NCBI GenBank assembly: GCA_025057415.1
Contig: JANWXI010000004.1
Location: 1 to 59,196 of the forward strand
DNA from: Chitinophagales bacterium
GTDB taxonomy: Bacteria; Bacteroidota; Bacteroidia; Chitinophagales; LD1
DNA length: 59,196 nucleotides
Direction of reading: 5' to 3'
The position numbers and the translations under genes were made by a program. Under the pieces are notes generated by a model. It searched no databases, was not told the origin of the DNA, and saw nothing but the letters and a program-made list of their open reading frames with translations. Every line of letters starts with the position of its first letter. The stretch's first letter is position 1. Of this stretch, positions 49,719 to 59,073 are shown one piece after another.

Positions 49719-49755
49719 GGTATGTGCGTTAGCTTATCGTTTGGTTTTACAAAAT

Positions 49756-50472
49756 TTACTTCTCTTTACGGTTGCGCGGAATTCTGCCTTTGGGCCTTAT
49801 CTTTTCGGGCTTGTCCTCACCGGCAAAAGCGCCCGTAAGGTCGCGCTTACCATATACCTCACCGCGGCAAATCCACACTTTAATCCCAAGTTTGCCATAC
49901 ACTGTGAGGGCTTCTGCTAAACTGTAATCAATATCAGCACGCCAGGTGTGCAAGGGTACCCGCCCCTGCTTGTATTCTTCCGAGCGCGCCATATCCGCGC
50001 CGCCTATCCTGCCTCCGATGCGTATTTTGATGCCCTCTGCACCCATGCGCATAGCCGAGGCAATCGCCATCTTAATGGCGCGGCGGTAGTTGATACGGGC
50101 TTCTAACTGTTTGGCGATGGTTTCGCCCACTATTGCCGCCTCCAGCTCGGGCCGGCGGATTTCAACAATGTTTATCTGTACGTCTTTATTGGTCAGCTTC
50201 TTCAATTCTTCTTTAATGCGGTCCACCTCGCTGCCGCTGCGGCCAATAATAATACCCGGTCGGCTGGTGTGAATGGTAACGGTAACGCGCTTAAGCGTAC
50301 GCTCAATTACAATGCGCGATATACCTCCTTTATTAATGCGGATTTTCAGGTACTGGCGAATCTTTTCATCTTCAATTAGCTTTTGGGCTGCATCTTTGCC
50401 CCCAAACCAGTTGCTCTCCCAGCCGCGAATAATGCCGAGGCGATTAGCAATAGGACTTGTCTTCTGACCCAT
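49756..50472 (-). CDS. rpsC: 30S ribosomal protein S3
   Basis: [27 protein letters not shown]...[20 protein letters not shown]. Confidence 0.97.
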   Translation of the reverse strand: MGQKTSPIANRLGIIRGWESNWFGGKDAAQKLIEDEKIRQYLKIRINKGGISRIVIERTLKRVTVTIHTSRPGIIIGRSGSEVDRIKEELKKLTNKDVQINIVEIRRPELEAAIVGETIAKQLEARINYRRAIKMAIASAMRMGAEGIKIRIGGRIGGADMARSEEYKQGRVPLHTWRADIDYSLAEALTVYGKLGIKVWICRGEVYGKRDLTGAFAGEDKPEKIRPKGRIPRNRKEK

Positions 50473-50722
50473 TCAGGCGTATTTTGTGTTTTTTTAATGA
50501 AATATGTACCTATCCTCCTAAAAAAGGAGTGCAAATATAGTTTTCCTGCACGGAGTTACAAACTGTGAACTGTAAATTTTTTAACACACCCCTTCCTGTG
50601 AGGCCAAAACCGGCGAGAACGTGCATAAAATAATACGGACATAATCTCAACAACACTGTGCCAAATCCATACATATACAACACGATAAAACTCCTACAAT
50701 AGATAACATTTTATCGTTTATC

Positions 50723-50863
50723 GGGGGGTGCCCCCCGCAGCAGCGCGCTCGTACCTCGCGCGCTGCTGCGGGGGGCGGGCGTGCTACCGGGTGCGCGTTC
50801 GCTCCCCTGCTCCACACCGTTTCGCACCGCTCCCGGTGGTCGCGCCCTCCGCATCCCTCACCC
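50723..50863 (-). repeat. Double-hairpin intergenic repeat, copy 6 (orientation R, divergent)
   Basis: CCCCCCGCAGCAGCGCGC-tcgtacct-CGCGCGCTGCTGCGGGGGG; ends CGCATCCCTCACCC. Confidence 0.92.
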
Positions 50864-51159
50864 GGAAAAAAAAGCGGTTCTTAACGGACAATCGTTTCAG
50901 AAAATCTTAGCCCGTTTTACAGGTGCATAACTGTTGAAACACAAATGTTCATGCAAAATAACGGCTACCTGATTAATTGGCATAACATTGCTAAGTACCT
51001 TTTATTTGGCGCGGATACCCCGGTAGCGCACACACGCTTAACTGCACAAGTCGGAGCGATGTTTTATGAATGATGTTATACGCTGCATCATTCCTCAATC
51101 CACATATGGCTCATAAATTGAGTAATGAGCGGGGGATGATTTGCGATGGTATTTGGCTC

Positions 51160-51522
51160 TCACTCCTTTAATTCCCGCAGCGAAAATTTGGCCGGGCTGG
51201 CGGTGATAGATATGTTGCGGGTACTGCCGTCGCGTTGTATAAAGCTCAGGGTGGCGTTTTCATCGTCAGACCAGTTGATTTTTACAGAGTTACTGTCAAG
51301 GTGCTCGGCATACACCTGCAACCTAAACTCACCTTTGTGTTGGTTGTAAGCATCAATGCTGATGAGGGTTTCAAACGGTTCTAGTATGTTGCTGCGCTCA
51401 CCTGTCACTATGATTTTTACTGCTCCGTTGGCATGGGTAAACTTTACTTTACCCTCTTTTGAGCCGCTGCAGGCATAAAGTGAGAGGAGCGCTGTGTACA
51501 ACATCGTTTTTGTAAAGTTCAT
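51160..51522 (-). CDS. Small uncharacterised lipoprotein (ORF open to 51627; likely start MNFTKTMLYTALL)
   Basis: Lipobox-like LLSLYACSGSKEG. Confidence 0.65.
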   Translation of the reverse strand: MNFTKTMLYTALLSLYACSGSKEGKVKFTHANGAVKIIVTGERSNILEPFETLISIDAYNQHKGEFRLQVYAEHLDSNSVKINWSDDENATLSFIQRDGSTRNISITASPAKFSLRELKE

Positions 51523-51665
51523 TTTGTTGTGATTAATAAAGTAAAGGTATGAAAACACTTTTGTTGTGGTAGGGTTGCAGGAGTTTATTTTTAGTTGATG
51601 GTGTATCAGAAAAATCGGGGGGTGCATTCAGCGGCTTGTTTGTTGGAGGTTTTGTGGAGGTTTTT

Positions 51666-51690
51666 CCGCGCCGCGCGAAGCGCGGCGCGG
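51666..51690. repeat. Perfect 11-bp GC palindrome with GAA loop
   Basis: CCGCGCCGCGC-gaa-GCGCGGCGCGG; no T-tract on either side. Confidence 0.85.
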
Positions 51691-51840
51691 GAATGTTAAG
51701 GTGAGGCGGGTGTGGTTATTTTCTGTGCGCGCCCGGTGGCATCCCCTTGTCATATTATATTTATTCTTTATACGAATCATTGCCCTGCCAACTCACCTGT
51801 GCTGCTTTGCGCAACACAAGGGCCGCCGGAGCGATTGCTT

Positions 51841-52001
51841 GGGTGAGGGATGCGTAGGGCGCGAGCGCAGCGAAGCGGCCGCGCCTGTACCGTTGAAAAA
51901 CAAACAACGCACGGGCGCGGCGGGAGCGGCAGCGTACCCCGCAGCAAGCCCGACCCCGCTGCTGCGCGTAGCTACGCGAAGCGCAACAGCGGGGGCACCC
52001 C
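51841..52001 (+). repeat. Double-hairpin intergenic repeat, copy 7 (orientation F)
   Basis: GGGTGAGGGATGCG...CCCCGCTGCTGCGC/GCGCAACAGCGGGGGCACCCC. Confidence 0.95.
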
Positions 52002-52117
52002 CAATAATTAAAAAATAAACATATATAAAATATTGTGCATTTATTAACGCGAAACCCGCAATGCGTTTTGCGCTGCGGGGTGAGCGGGGCGCGGGTTGTT
52101 GAAAACTTTTGGGCGAT

Positions 52118-54217
52118 TTACCAATGGAGCAGTTCGTCAATTGCCTGGCGGACGAGTTCGGCATTTGGGAGCATGGCACGTTCTAAATCTTCATTGAGCG
52201 GAATGGCGGGTGTGTTTACGGCTCCGATGATTTTTACCGGTGCATCGAGGTGTGTGAAGTGTGCAGATGCGATGCGACCTGCCAGCGCTTCGGCAAAGGA
52301 GTGTGTGACGGTTTCTTCGGTGATTACGATGACTTTGCCGTGGCGGGTTACGGCTTCGGCTATTGTGGTTTCATCGAGCGGGTTGAGTGAGCGCAGGTCT
52401 ATGATTTCTACGCGGCCGGGGAAATTTTTTGCGGCATTCCACGCCCAGTGCACCCCCATGCCGTAGGTGATGATGCAGAGGGTTTCTCCATTGGCGGTGT
52501 GTTGCGGTGATGCAGCGAGGGCGATGCGCGCTTTGCCGAGGGGTACTACGTAATGTTCGTCCGGCTCGATGGTTTTGGCGTTTTCGGTGCCTTTCACTTT
52601 GCTCCAGTAGAGGCCTTTGTGTTCAAATATCACTACTGGGTTTGGGTCGAGGAAGGCGGCTTTCATCAGTCCTTTCATGTCGGCAGCGTTGCTGGGGTAA
52701 GCTACTTTTACACCTTTAATTTGCAGTACGAAACTTTCAACGGAGGAGGAGTGGTAAGGTCCTCCGCTTCCGTATGCGCCAATGGGTACGCGAATGAGCG
52801 ATTGAATCGGCCATTTGCCGTTGCTCAGGTAACAAGAGCGCGACACTTCGGTAAAAAGTTGGTTGATGCCGGGAAAGATGTAGTCGGCAAACTGTATTTC
52901 TACGATGGGTTTGCAACCCACCGCGCTCATGCCTACTGTGGAACCGATAATGTACGCCTCCATGATGGGCGTGTTGAACACACGCTTATCGCCATATTTT
53001 TTGGCGAGGAGTGCTGCCTCGCGAAACACACCGCCAAGTTCACCACCCACATCCTGCCCGTAGAGCAGTGCCTCGGGGTATTGGCGCAGAATTTCGTCCA
53101 CGGCATGCAGCGCAGCATCTACCATCACTACGGTTTGCCCGCCCTTGGGTTCGCGCTCTCCTTTTTCTTCAGTTACGGGAGTAGGTACAAAGATGTGTTG
53201 CGTAAGTTGCGAAACATCGGGCGAGGGCTGCTGCAGGGCGCGTTCAAAATCGCTGTGCACCTTTTCGCGGGCTTCGCGCTCTATCTCGTCTAACTGATGC
53301 GCAGGGGCGATTTTGCCGTACAACAGATATTTTTTGAACCTGGTGTATGGGTCGCGCATCGCATCGCTCTCTAAGTTTTCTTTAGAGCGGTACCACTCTT
53401 TACGCACACCCGAAGTGTGATGGTTGAGTAAGGGCACTTTGGCGTGCACCAGGTAAGGCGCGCGGTGAGTGCGCACGTAGTTGACTACCCGGCTGAGGGT
53501 TTCGTAACACTCTGCAAAGTCAGTGCCGTCAATGCTTTCTACTTTCAAGCCCTTAAAACCTTTTGCATATTCAGATGCATCCTGCGCGCGTATTTCGCGG
53601 GCGTGAGCGCTGATGTCCCACTCATTATCCTGCACCAGATATATGATAGGATACTGGTGTAACACTGCCATCTGAAATGCCTCGCTCACTTCCCCTTCGG
53701 TAATGGCGCCATCGCCCAGCGAGCACAACACGATAGGGGCTTCGCCCTTTTTGTATTCCGCAAGCGACATTTCCTCTTTGTATCGCAACCCCTGAGCAGC
53801 TCCGGTGGCAGGAATTACCTGCATGCCTGTGGCAGAACTCTGGTGAGGTATTTTGGGACGGTCGGGCAGGGTGCTGGATGGGTGTGCATAATACGTACGC
53901 CCGCCCGAAAAGTAATCGGTGCCTTTTGCCAAAAGCTGCAACATCAAATCATAAGGCGTAAAACCCATGCCTAACAGCATGGCATCATCGCGGTAGTACG
54001 GAAAGGCGTAATCGTAAGGTTTTAACTGAAAAGCCGCTGCTAACTGAATGGCCTCGTGCCCCCGCGAGGTAGCGTGTACGTATTTCTGCGTAATGTCTTT
54101 GCGCGCCTCATATAATTCCGCCATGGCTTTGGCGGTACACATGAGGCGGTAGGCGTGTAGCAAAACGTCGGTGGTGGGCTTCACAGAAGGCAAATAAACG
54201 ATTTGCCGGTAAAACAA
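52118..54217 (-). CDS. 2-oxo acid dehydrogenase E1, fused alpha and beta subunits (branched-chain type)
   Basis: 699 aa; N-terminal E1-alpha (CSLGDGAITEGEVSEAFQMA) and C-terminal E1-beta (LYGQDVGGELGGVFREA, NTPIMEAYIIGSTVGMS). Confidence 0.92.
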   Translation of the reverse strand: MFYRQIVYLPSVKPTTDVLLHAYRLMCTAKAMAELYEARKDITQKYVHATSRGHEAIQLAAAFQLKPYDYAFPYYRDDAMLLGMGFTPYDLMLQLLAKGTDYFSGGRTYYAHPSSTLPDRPKIPHQSSATGMQVIPATGAAQGLRYKEEMSLAEYKKGEAPIVLCSLGDGAITEGEVSEAFQMAVLHQYPIIYLVQDNEWDISAHAREIRAQDASEYAKGFKGLKVESIDGTDFAECYETLSRVVNYVRTHRAPYLVHAKVPLLNHHTSGVRKEWYRSKENLESDAMRDPYTRFKKYLLYGKIAPAHQLDEIEREAREKVHSDFERALQQPSPDVSQLTQHIFVPTPVTEEKGEREPKGGQTVVMVDAALHAVDEILRQYPEALLYGQDVGGELGGVFREAALLAKKYGDKRVFNTPIMEAYIIGSTVGMSAVGCKPIVEIQFADYIFPGINQLFTEVSRSCYLSNGKWPIQSLIRVPIGAYGSGGPYHSSSVESFVLQIKGVKVAYPSNAADMKGLMKAAFLDPNPVVIFEHKGLYWSKVKGTENAKTIEPDEHYVVPLGKARIALAASPQHTANGETLCIITYGMGVHWAWNAAKNFPGRVEIIDLRSLNPLDETTIAEAVTRHGKVIVITEETVTHSFAEALAGRIASAHFTHLDAPVKIIGAVNTPAIPLNEDLERAMLPNAELVRQAIDELLHW

Positions 54218-54299
54218 AAAACGGCTGCAGATAAATGGAGTATGGATATGTATTAAATAAAATAAATATATAAAATTCCATGCAATCCGCTCCGGCTTT

Positions 54300-54863
54300 T
54301 TAGCGGTTAAAGCGGCTCATGGCGCGCTCTATTCCTTCCAGTACAAAACTCTGGATGGCTTGCACGGCAATGTGTATTTTTTCGTCTAACTGAGCTGCTT
54401 CTTCGCTCGTCCACTTACCGAGTACGTAGTCCACCTGGCGTCCTTTCGGGTAATGGTTTCCGATGCCGAAGCGCAGGCGCGGATATTGCTGATGCCCGAG
54501 GCAGGCATCAATATCTTTTAGGCCGTTGTGCCCGCCATCGCTGCCTTTGCCCCGCAGCCGGATTACGCCAAATGGCAATGCCACATCATCCACTACCACC
54601 AGTAAATTTTCGGGCGGTAGCTGCAATTGCTGCAGCCAGTATTTTACGGCTTTGCCCGATAGGTTCATGTAGGTGGTGGGTTTAATAATGTATATTCCTT
54701 TTCCTTTTAACCGGAGCGTAGCCACCTGGGCGTAGCGGTCGCTGATAAACGGAGCAGAGGCAGTGGTTGCCAGCGCATCCGCAATGCGAAAACCAACGTT
54801 GTGGCGCGTGTGGGTGTATTCGTCACCGATGTTGCCCAATCCGGCTATGAGGTAGTGGGTCAT
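54300..54863 (-). CDS. pth: Peptidyl-tRNA hydrolase
   Basis: LIAGLGNIGDEYTHTRHNVGF, KPTTYMNLSGKAV, GGHNGLKDI. Confidence 0.96.
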   Translation of the reverse strand: MTHYLIAGLGNIGDEYTHTRHNVGFRIADALATTASAPFISDRYAQVATLRLKGKGIYIIKPTTYMNLSGKAVKYWLQQLQLPPENLLVVVDDVALPFGVIRLRGKGSDGGHNGLKDIDACLGHQQYPRLRFGIGNHYPKGRQVDYVLGKWTSEEAAQLDEKIHIAVQAIQSFVLEGIERAMSRFNR

Positions 54864-54943
54864 GCAGGGCGGCTAAGGTAATCCGGATTTTGAGAATGAG
54901 CGCTACGTATAGGTAAAGTTTGTTTTATTTGCCGCTCGCCATC

Positions 54944-55600
54944 ATGGAATACATTCAGTTTTTTATTGATTTGTTGACCAACACCAAAGAGGTGTTGCTC
55001 GCGCTCTTTCAGCAATACGGTACGTACATATACGCCATACTCTTCCTCATCATATTTGTGGAAACCGGCCTGGTGATTTTTCCGCTTTTGCCGGGCGACT
55101 CGCTCCTGTTTACGGCAGGTTTACTGTGTGCGCAGCCCTCGGGTTTGGATATCTGGTTCCTCATCCCCTTGCTCATTTTCGCGGCAGTGCTGGGCGATAA
55201 CGTGAATTACTTCGTGGGCAAGTATTTCAGTGAAAAGGTGTTGAGTTGGAAAATAAACGGCAAACCCCTCGTAAAACAAGAATGGTTAGACAAAACACAC
55301 GAGTTTTTTGAAAAAAACGGAACCAAAACCATCATACTGGCGCGTTTTGTACCGATTGTGCGCACCGTCACTCCGTTTGTATCGGGCATCGGCAGGATGA
55401 ACTACCGGGTGTTTTTACCTTTCGACATACTGGGCGGTGTAATTTGGGTGGGCAGTATTACTACTATCGGGTACTTTTTGGGGCAAGTTCCCTTTGTGGA
55501 GAAACATCTCGAAAAATTCATTCTCGGCATTGTACTCCTATCGGTAATGCCGATTTTTTGGCAGGCGATAAAGCAGCGTTTAAACGCAAAAAACGCTTAA
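54944..55600 (+). CDS. DedA family membrane protein (ORF open from 54920)
   Basis: ETGLVIFPLLPGDSLLFTAGLL, GDNVNYFVGKYF, ARFVPIVRTVTPFVSGIGRMNYRVF. Confidence 0.93.
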   Translation: MEYIQFFIDLLTNTKEVLLALFQQYGTYIYAILFLIIFVETGLVIFPLLPGDSLLFTAGLLCAQPSGLDIWFLIPLLIFAAVLGDNVNYFVGKYFSEKVLSWKINGKPLVKQEWLDKTHEFFEKNGTKTIILARFVPIVRTVTPFVSGIGRMNYRVFLPFDILGGVIWVGSITTIGYFLGQVPFVEKHLEKFILGIVLLSVMPIFWQAIKQRLNAKNA

Positions 55601-55873
55601 GCACCGTTGTAAAGAATACAAAAGAAAATTTACGGCTTCCTGAACATCTGATGTATCGTTAACTGGAGATGAGCACTCATAACTTTCAGGCGCTGTACCG
55701 ATGAAATTTTGCTGCAAGTCCTGTACATTAGTTATTTATTTCAACGCACAGAACGAAGGATAACATAACCGCAAAAATTCCATAAATCTGCATCGCATTG
55801 TATGTTGCACAATCCGAACATACTTTTACCTCTGCATAGCAACACAACCTAAAACCGCGCTAATTCTCACACC

Positions 55874-56299
55874 ATGGGCAAAAAGAAAATCATCATCATC
55901 AACGGGCCTAATCTTAATTTGTTGGGCAGGCGCGAGCCACACATTTACGGCAACATATCTTTTGATGATTTCTTTGAAGAGCTGAAGGATGTATATGCCG
56001 ATGAGGTACAGTTGAGCTACTTTCAATCAAATGTAGAAGGGGAAATCATCAACAAATTACAGGAAGTGGGTTTCAGTTTTGACGGTATATTGCTTAACGC
56101 CGGCGGTTACACACACACCTCGGTAGCCATTCGCGATGCGGTAGCAGCTATTAAAACGCCGGTGGTGGAAGTACACATAACCAACCCCTACGCCCGCGAG
56201 GAGTTTCGGCATGTGAGTTTACTGAGCGGGGTGTGCAAGGGCATAGTGGCGGGCTTCGGGCTTGAAAGTTACGTACTGGCGCTCGATAGTTTTTTGTAA
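55874..56299 (+). CDS. aroQ: 3-dehydroquinate dehydratase, type II
   Basis: IIINGPNLNLLGRREPHIYG, YFQSNVEGEIINKLQE, LNAGGYTHTSVAIRDA. Confidence 0.96.
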   Translation: MGKKKIIIINGPNLNLLGRREPHIYGNISFDDFFEELKDVYADEVQLSYFQSNVEGEIINKLQEVGFSFDGILLNAGGYTHTSVAIRDAVAAIKTPVVEVHITNPYAREEFRHVSLLSGVCKGIVAGFGLESYVLALDSFL

Positions 56300-56314
56300 G
56301 CCACCCTGAAACAG

Positions 56315-56342
56315 AAAGCCGCCTGGCAAAGCAGGCGGCTTG
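56315..56342. terminator. Terminator-like hairpin between convergent aroQ and rplY
   Basis: AAGCCGCCTG...CAGGCGGCTT. Confidence 0.65.
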
Positions 56343-56363
56343 GTAAAGTAATGTAGAGTGCGA

Positions 56364-57002
56364 TTATTTCTTTTTCTCTTCGGGTTTCGCAGCAGCAGGA
56401 GCAGGGGCGGCAGGTGCAGCGGCAGCCGGAGCAGCGGCGGCCTCTTCTTTAGCGGCGCGCGGCACACTCACCCGGGCTATCGGATTAGCGCCCGATAACA
56501 GAAAAGTGAGGTTAGGATAAAATGCCTGCAAATCGCGCACGCGGCTGATGGCGCCCAGGTCCATGCCAGATACGTCAAACTCCAGATAACTCACCAGGTC
56601 TTTGGGCAGCGCTACCACCTGCAGGCGTCTTACTACCTGCTCCAGTTTACCCCCTGCCGAGGCGCCCTTGGGGGTGCCTTTCAGGCGCAGCGGAATGCTC
56701 ACCTTTACTTTTACATCTTCGCGCAGTTCCTGAAAATCAGCATGCAGCATGGTGTCTTTCACCGGCTCAAACTGCGTTTCTTTCAAAATAGCGCGGTGTA
56801 CCTGACCATTAAGATGAATTTCCGCCACCCGCAGTTCGGGCGTGTAAATCAGTTTGCGGAATTCGTGCAGCGGAGCGTAAAAGTTGTAATTCTTATCGCC
56901 CCCGTACAAATTGCAAGGAACGTTACCTGCCTTGCGCAGGGCACGCGTAGCCTTTTTGCCTAATTCGGTTCTTGGCGTGCCGTGAAGAATGGTTGTTTCC
57001 AT
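56364..57002 (-). CDS. rplY: 50S ribosomal protein L25/Ctc with Ala/Pro/Lys-rich tail
   Basis: LHGTPRTELGKKATRALRKAGNVPCNLYGGDKN; tail EEAAAAPAAAAPAAPAPAAAKPEEKKK. Confidence 0.93.
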   Translation of the reverse strand: METTILHGTPRTELGKKATRALRKAGNVPCNLYGGDKNYNFYAPLHEFRKLIYTPELRVAEIHLNGQVHRAILKETQFEPVKDTMLHADFQELREDVKVKVSIPLRLKGTPKGASAGGKLEQVVRRLQVVALPKDLVSYLEFDVSGMDLGAISRVRDLQAFYPNLTFLLSGANPIARVSVPRAAKEEAAAAPAAAAPAAPAPAAAKPEEKKK

Positions 57003-57050
57003 GATGTTGATGGGTTTTTATGAATAAAAAATTTTATATATAAAATAATT

Positions 57051-58016
57051 TTAAACCGATGGCGTAAGGAAAAGCGAGTTGATGCTTTTGTGTTCGTGCG
57101 TGTTGCGTATGGCCTGTGCAAACAGCTTGGCAACGCTAAGCACCTTAATCTTAGGCGAGTTTTTGGGCGGCAGGGTGTTGGTGACAATCAGCTCACTGAG
57201 TTGACTTTTCTCTACGTTTTCCACAGCTTTACCCGAAAGCACGGCGTGCGTACATATTGCCCGCACACTCCGGGCGCCTTTCTCCATCAGCAGGTTGGCA
57301 GCGCTGCAGAGTGTGCCGCCGGTGTCAATCATATCGTCACACAAAATTACGTTTTTGCCTTCCACGTTGCCGATAAGCGTCATTTCGGCAACTTCGTTCA
57401 CACGCTTGCGGTATTTGTCACATATTACCATGTCGGCATTAAAGTGCTGCGCATAGATGCGCGCGCGCTTCACAGAGCCCACGTCGGGCGAGGCAAAACA
57501 CAAATTGTCTAAGTTGAGTTTCTGAATGTACGGCAAGAAGATGGCAGAGCCGTTCAGGTGGTCCACCGGAATATCAAAAAAGCCCTGAATTTGCCCGGCA
57601 TGCAGGTCCATCGTCATCACGCGGTTAGCGCCCGCAGCGGTGAGCAGGTTAGCGATTAGCTTGGCTGCAATACCCACCCGGGGGCGGTCTTTGCGGTCCT
57701 GCCGGGCATACCCAAAATACGGAATAACTGCCGTAATGTAATCGGCCGATGCCCGTTTGGCTGCGTCAATCATCATGAGCAGCTCCATCAGATTATCGGT
57801 AGGAGCGGGCGTGCTTTGAATAATAAACACAAAGGCCCCGCGCACACTCTCTTTAATCTCGGGTTGAAATTCCCCATCGCTGAAACGAAGTACATCAATT
57901 TGAGCGAGCTGCTGCCCATAAATATCGGCAATGTCTTCGGCCAGGTATCGCGTCAATGTGCCTGTAAATAACTTAACATCGCTGGTGAGCAACATAGCCC
58001 GCAATTTTGGGGGCAC
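57051..58016 (-). CDS. prs: Ribose-phosphate pyrophosphokinase
   Basis: FSDGEFQPEIKESVRGAFVFIIQSTPAPTDNLMELLMMIDAAKRASA, VILCDDMIDTGGTLCSAA. Confidence 0.96.
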   Translation of the reverse strand: MPPKLRAMLLTSDVKLFTGTLTRYLAEDIADIYGQQLAQIDVLRFSDGEFQPEIKESVRGAFVFIIQSTPAPTDNLMELLMMIDAAKRASADYITAVIPYFGYARQDRKDRPRVGIAAKLIANLLTAAGANRVMTMDLHAGQIQGFFDIPVDHLNGSAIFLPYIQKLNLDNLCFASPDVGSVKRARIYAQHFNADMVICDKYRKRVNEVAEMTLIGNVEGKNVILCDDMIDTGGTLCSAANLLMEKGARSVRAICTHAVLSGKAVENVEKSQLSELIVTNTLPPKNSPKIKVLSVAKLFAQAIRNTHEHKSINSLFLTPSV

Positions 58017-58118
58017 AAATATAACCTTATTGTTGAGAACTAATACCCGATTTACAAACCTTTGTCACCTTACAACGCCCGCGATTTAATTTATTTGCCG
58101 CCTGCAACTTCACACCAC

Positions 58119-58997
58119 ATGCTATTACTGGACGGCAAAAAGCTATCCGAAGAGATAAAAGCCGAAATTAAAACTCAAGTAGAGAAACGCCTGCTTACCG
58201 GCAAAAGCGCCCCCCACCTGGCGGCTATACTGGTGGGCAACGATGGAGGCAGCTTAACTTACGTGGGGCACAAAGTAAAGGCGTGCGAGCAGGTAGGGTT
58301 TCGCTCCACATTGTTGCACTTTCAGGAAAACATCACTCAGGATGCGCTCCTGAAGGAAATTGAACGCCTCAATGCCGACAATACCGTGCACGGCTTCATC
58401 GTGCAACTCCCCCTGCCCGCTCACATCGATGCCACCCGCGTTTTGTTGCACATCCACCCTTCCAAAGATGTGGACGGTTTTCACCCCGTAAACGTGGGGC
58501 GCATCACATTGGGCATGCCCGGCTTCGTATCGGCAACTCCTCTCGGCATCACCAGGTTGCTTGAGCGCTACGCCATTCAAACCGCCGGCAAACACTGCGT
58601 CATTATCGGCCGCAGCAACATCGTAGGTCGCCCCCTAAGCATCCTGCTGAGCAGCCAGAGCGCCACCGGCAATGCCACCGTCACCCTTTGCCACTCCCGC
58701 ACCCAAAACCTCGCATCCATCACCCGCCAGGCCGACATCCTCATCGCGGCCCTCGGCAAACCCGAGTTCCTCACTGCCAACATGGTAAAAGAAGGCGCCG
58801 TAGTCATTGACGTAGGCACTACCCGCGTACCCGACCCAAGCGCCAAAACCGGCTGGCGCCTCAAAGGAGACGTAAAATTTGACGAGGTAGCCCCAAAATG
58901 CTCAGCCATCACGCCCGTTCCCGGCGGCGTAGGTCCCATGACCGTCGTATCGCTCCTGCTCAACACCCTGCAGGCAGCGCAGCAAGCCGACCCTTAA
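58119..58997 (+). CDS. folD: Bifunctional methylenetetrahydrofolate dehydrogenase/cyclohydrolase (ORF open from 58062)
   Basis: VGNDGGSLTYVGHKVKACEQVGF, GFIVQLPLPAHID, VIIGRSNIVGRPLSILL, TPVPGGVGPMTVVSLL. Confidence 0.96.
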   Translation: MLLLDGKKLSEEIKAEIKTQVEKRLLTGKSAPHLAAILVGNDGGSLTYVGHKVKACEQVGFRSTLLHFQENITQDALLKEIERLNADNTVHGFIVQLPLPAHIDATRVLLHIHPSKDVDGFHPVNVGRITLGMPGFVSATPLGITRLLERYAIQTAGKHCVIIGRSNIVGRPLSILLSSQSATGNATVTLCHSRTQNLASITRQADILIAALGKPEFLTANMVKEGAVVIDVGTTRVPDPSAKTGWRLKGDVKFDEVAPKCSAITPVPGGVGPMTVVSLLLNTLQAAQQADP

Positions 58998-59073
58998 CTC
59001 GCCACCGGTTGCGGTCGCATACCCGCGTACGAAATACATTAACAAAAAATCTTATATGTATTTTCATTTTTCA

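Noticed and set aside
56364-56470. Ala/Pro-rich tail of L25 as a separate or unusual feature
   Set aside because: Low-complexity C-terminal extensions are common in L25/Ctc proteins; not notable by itself.
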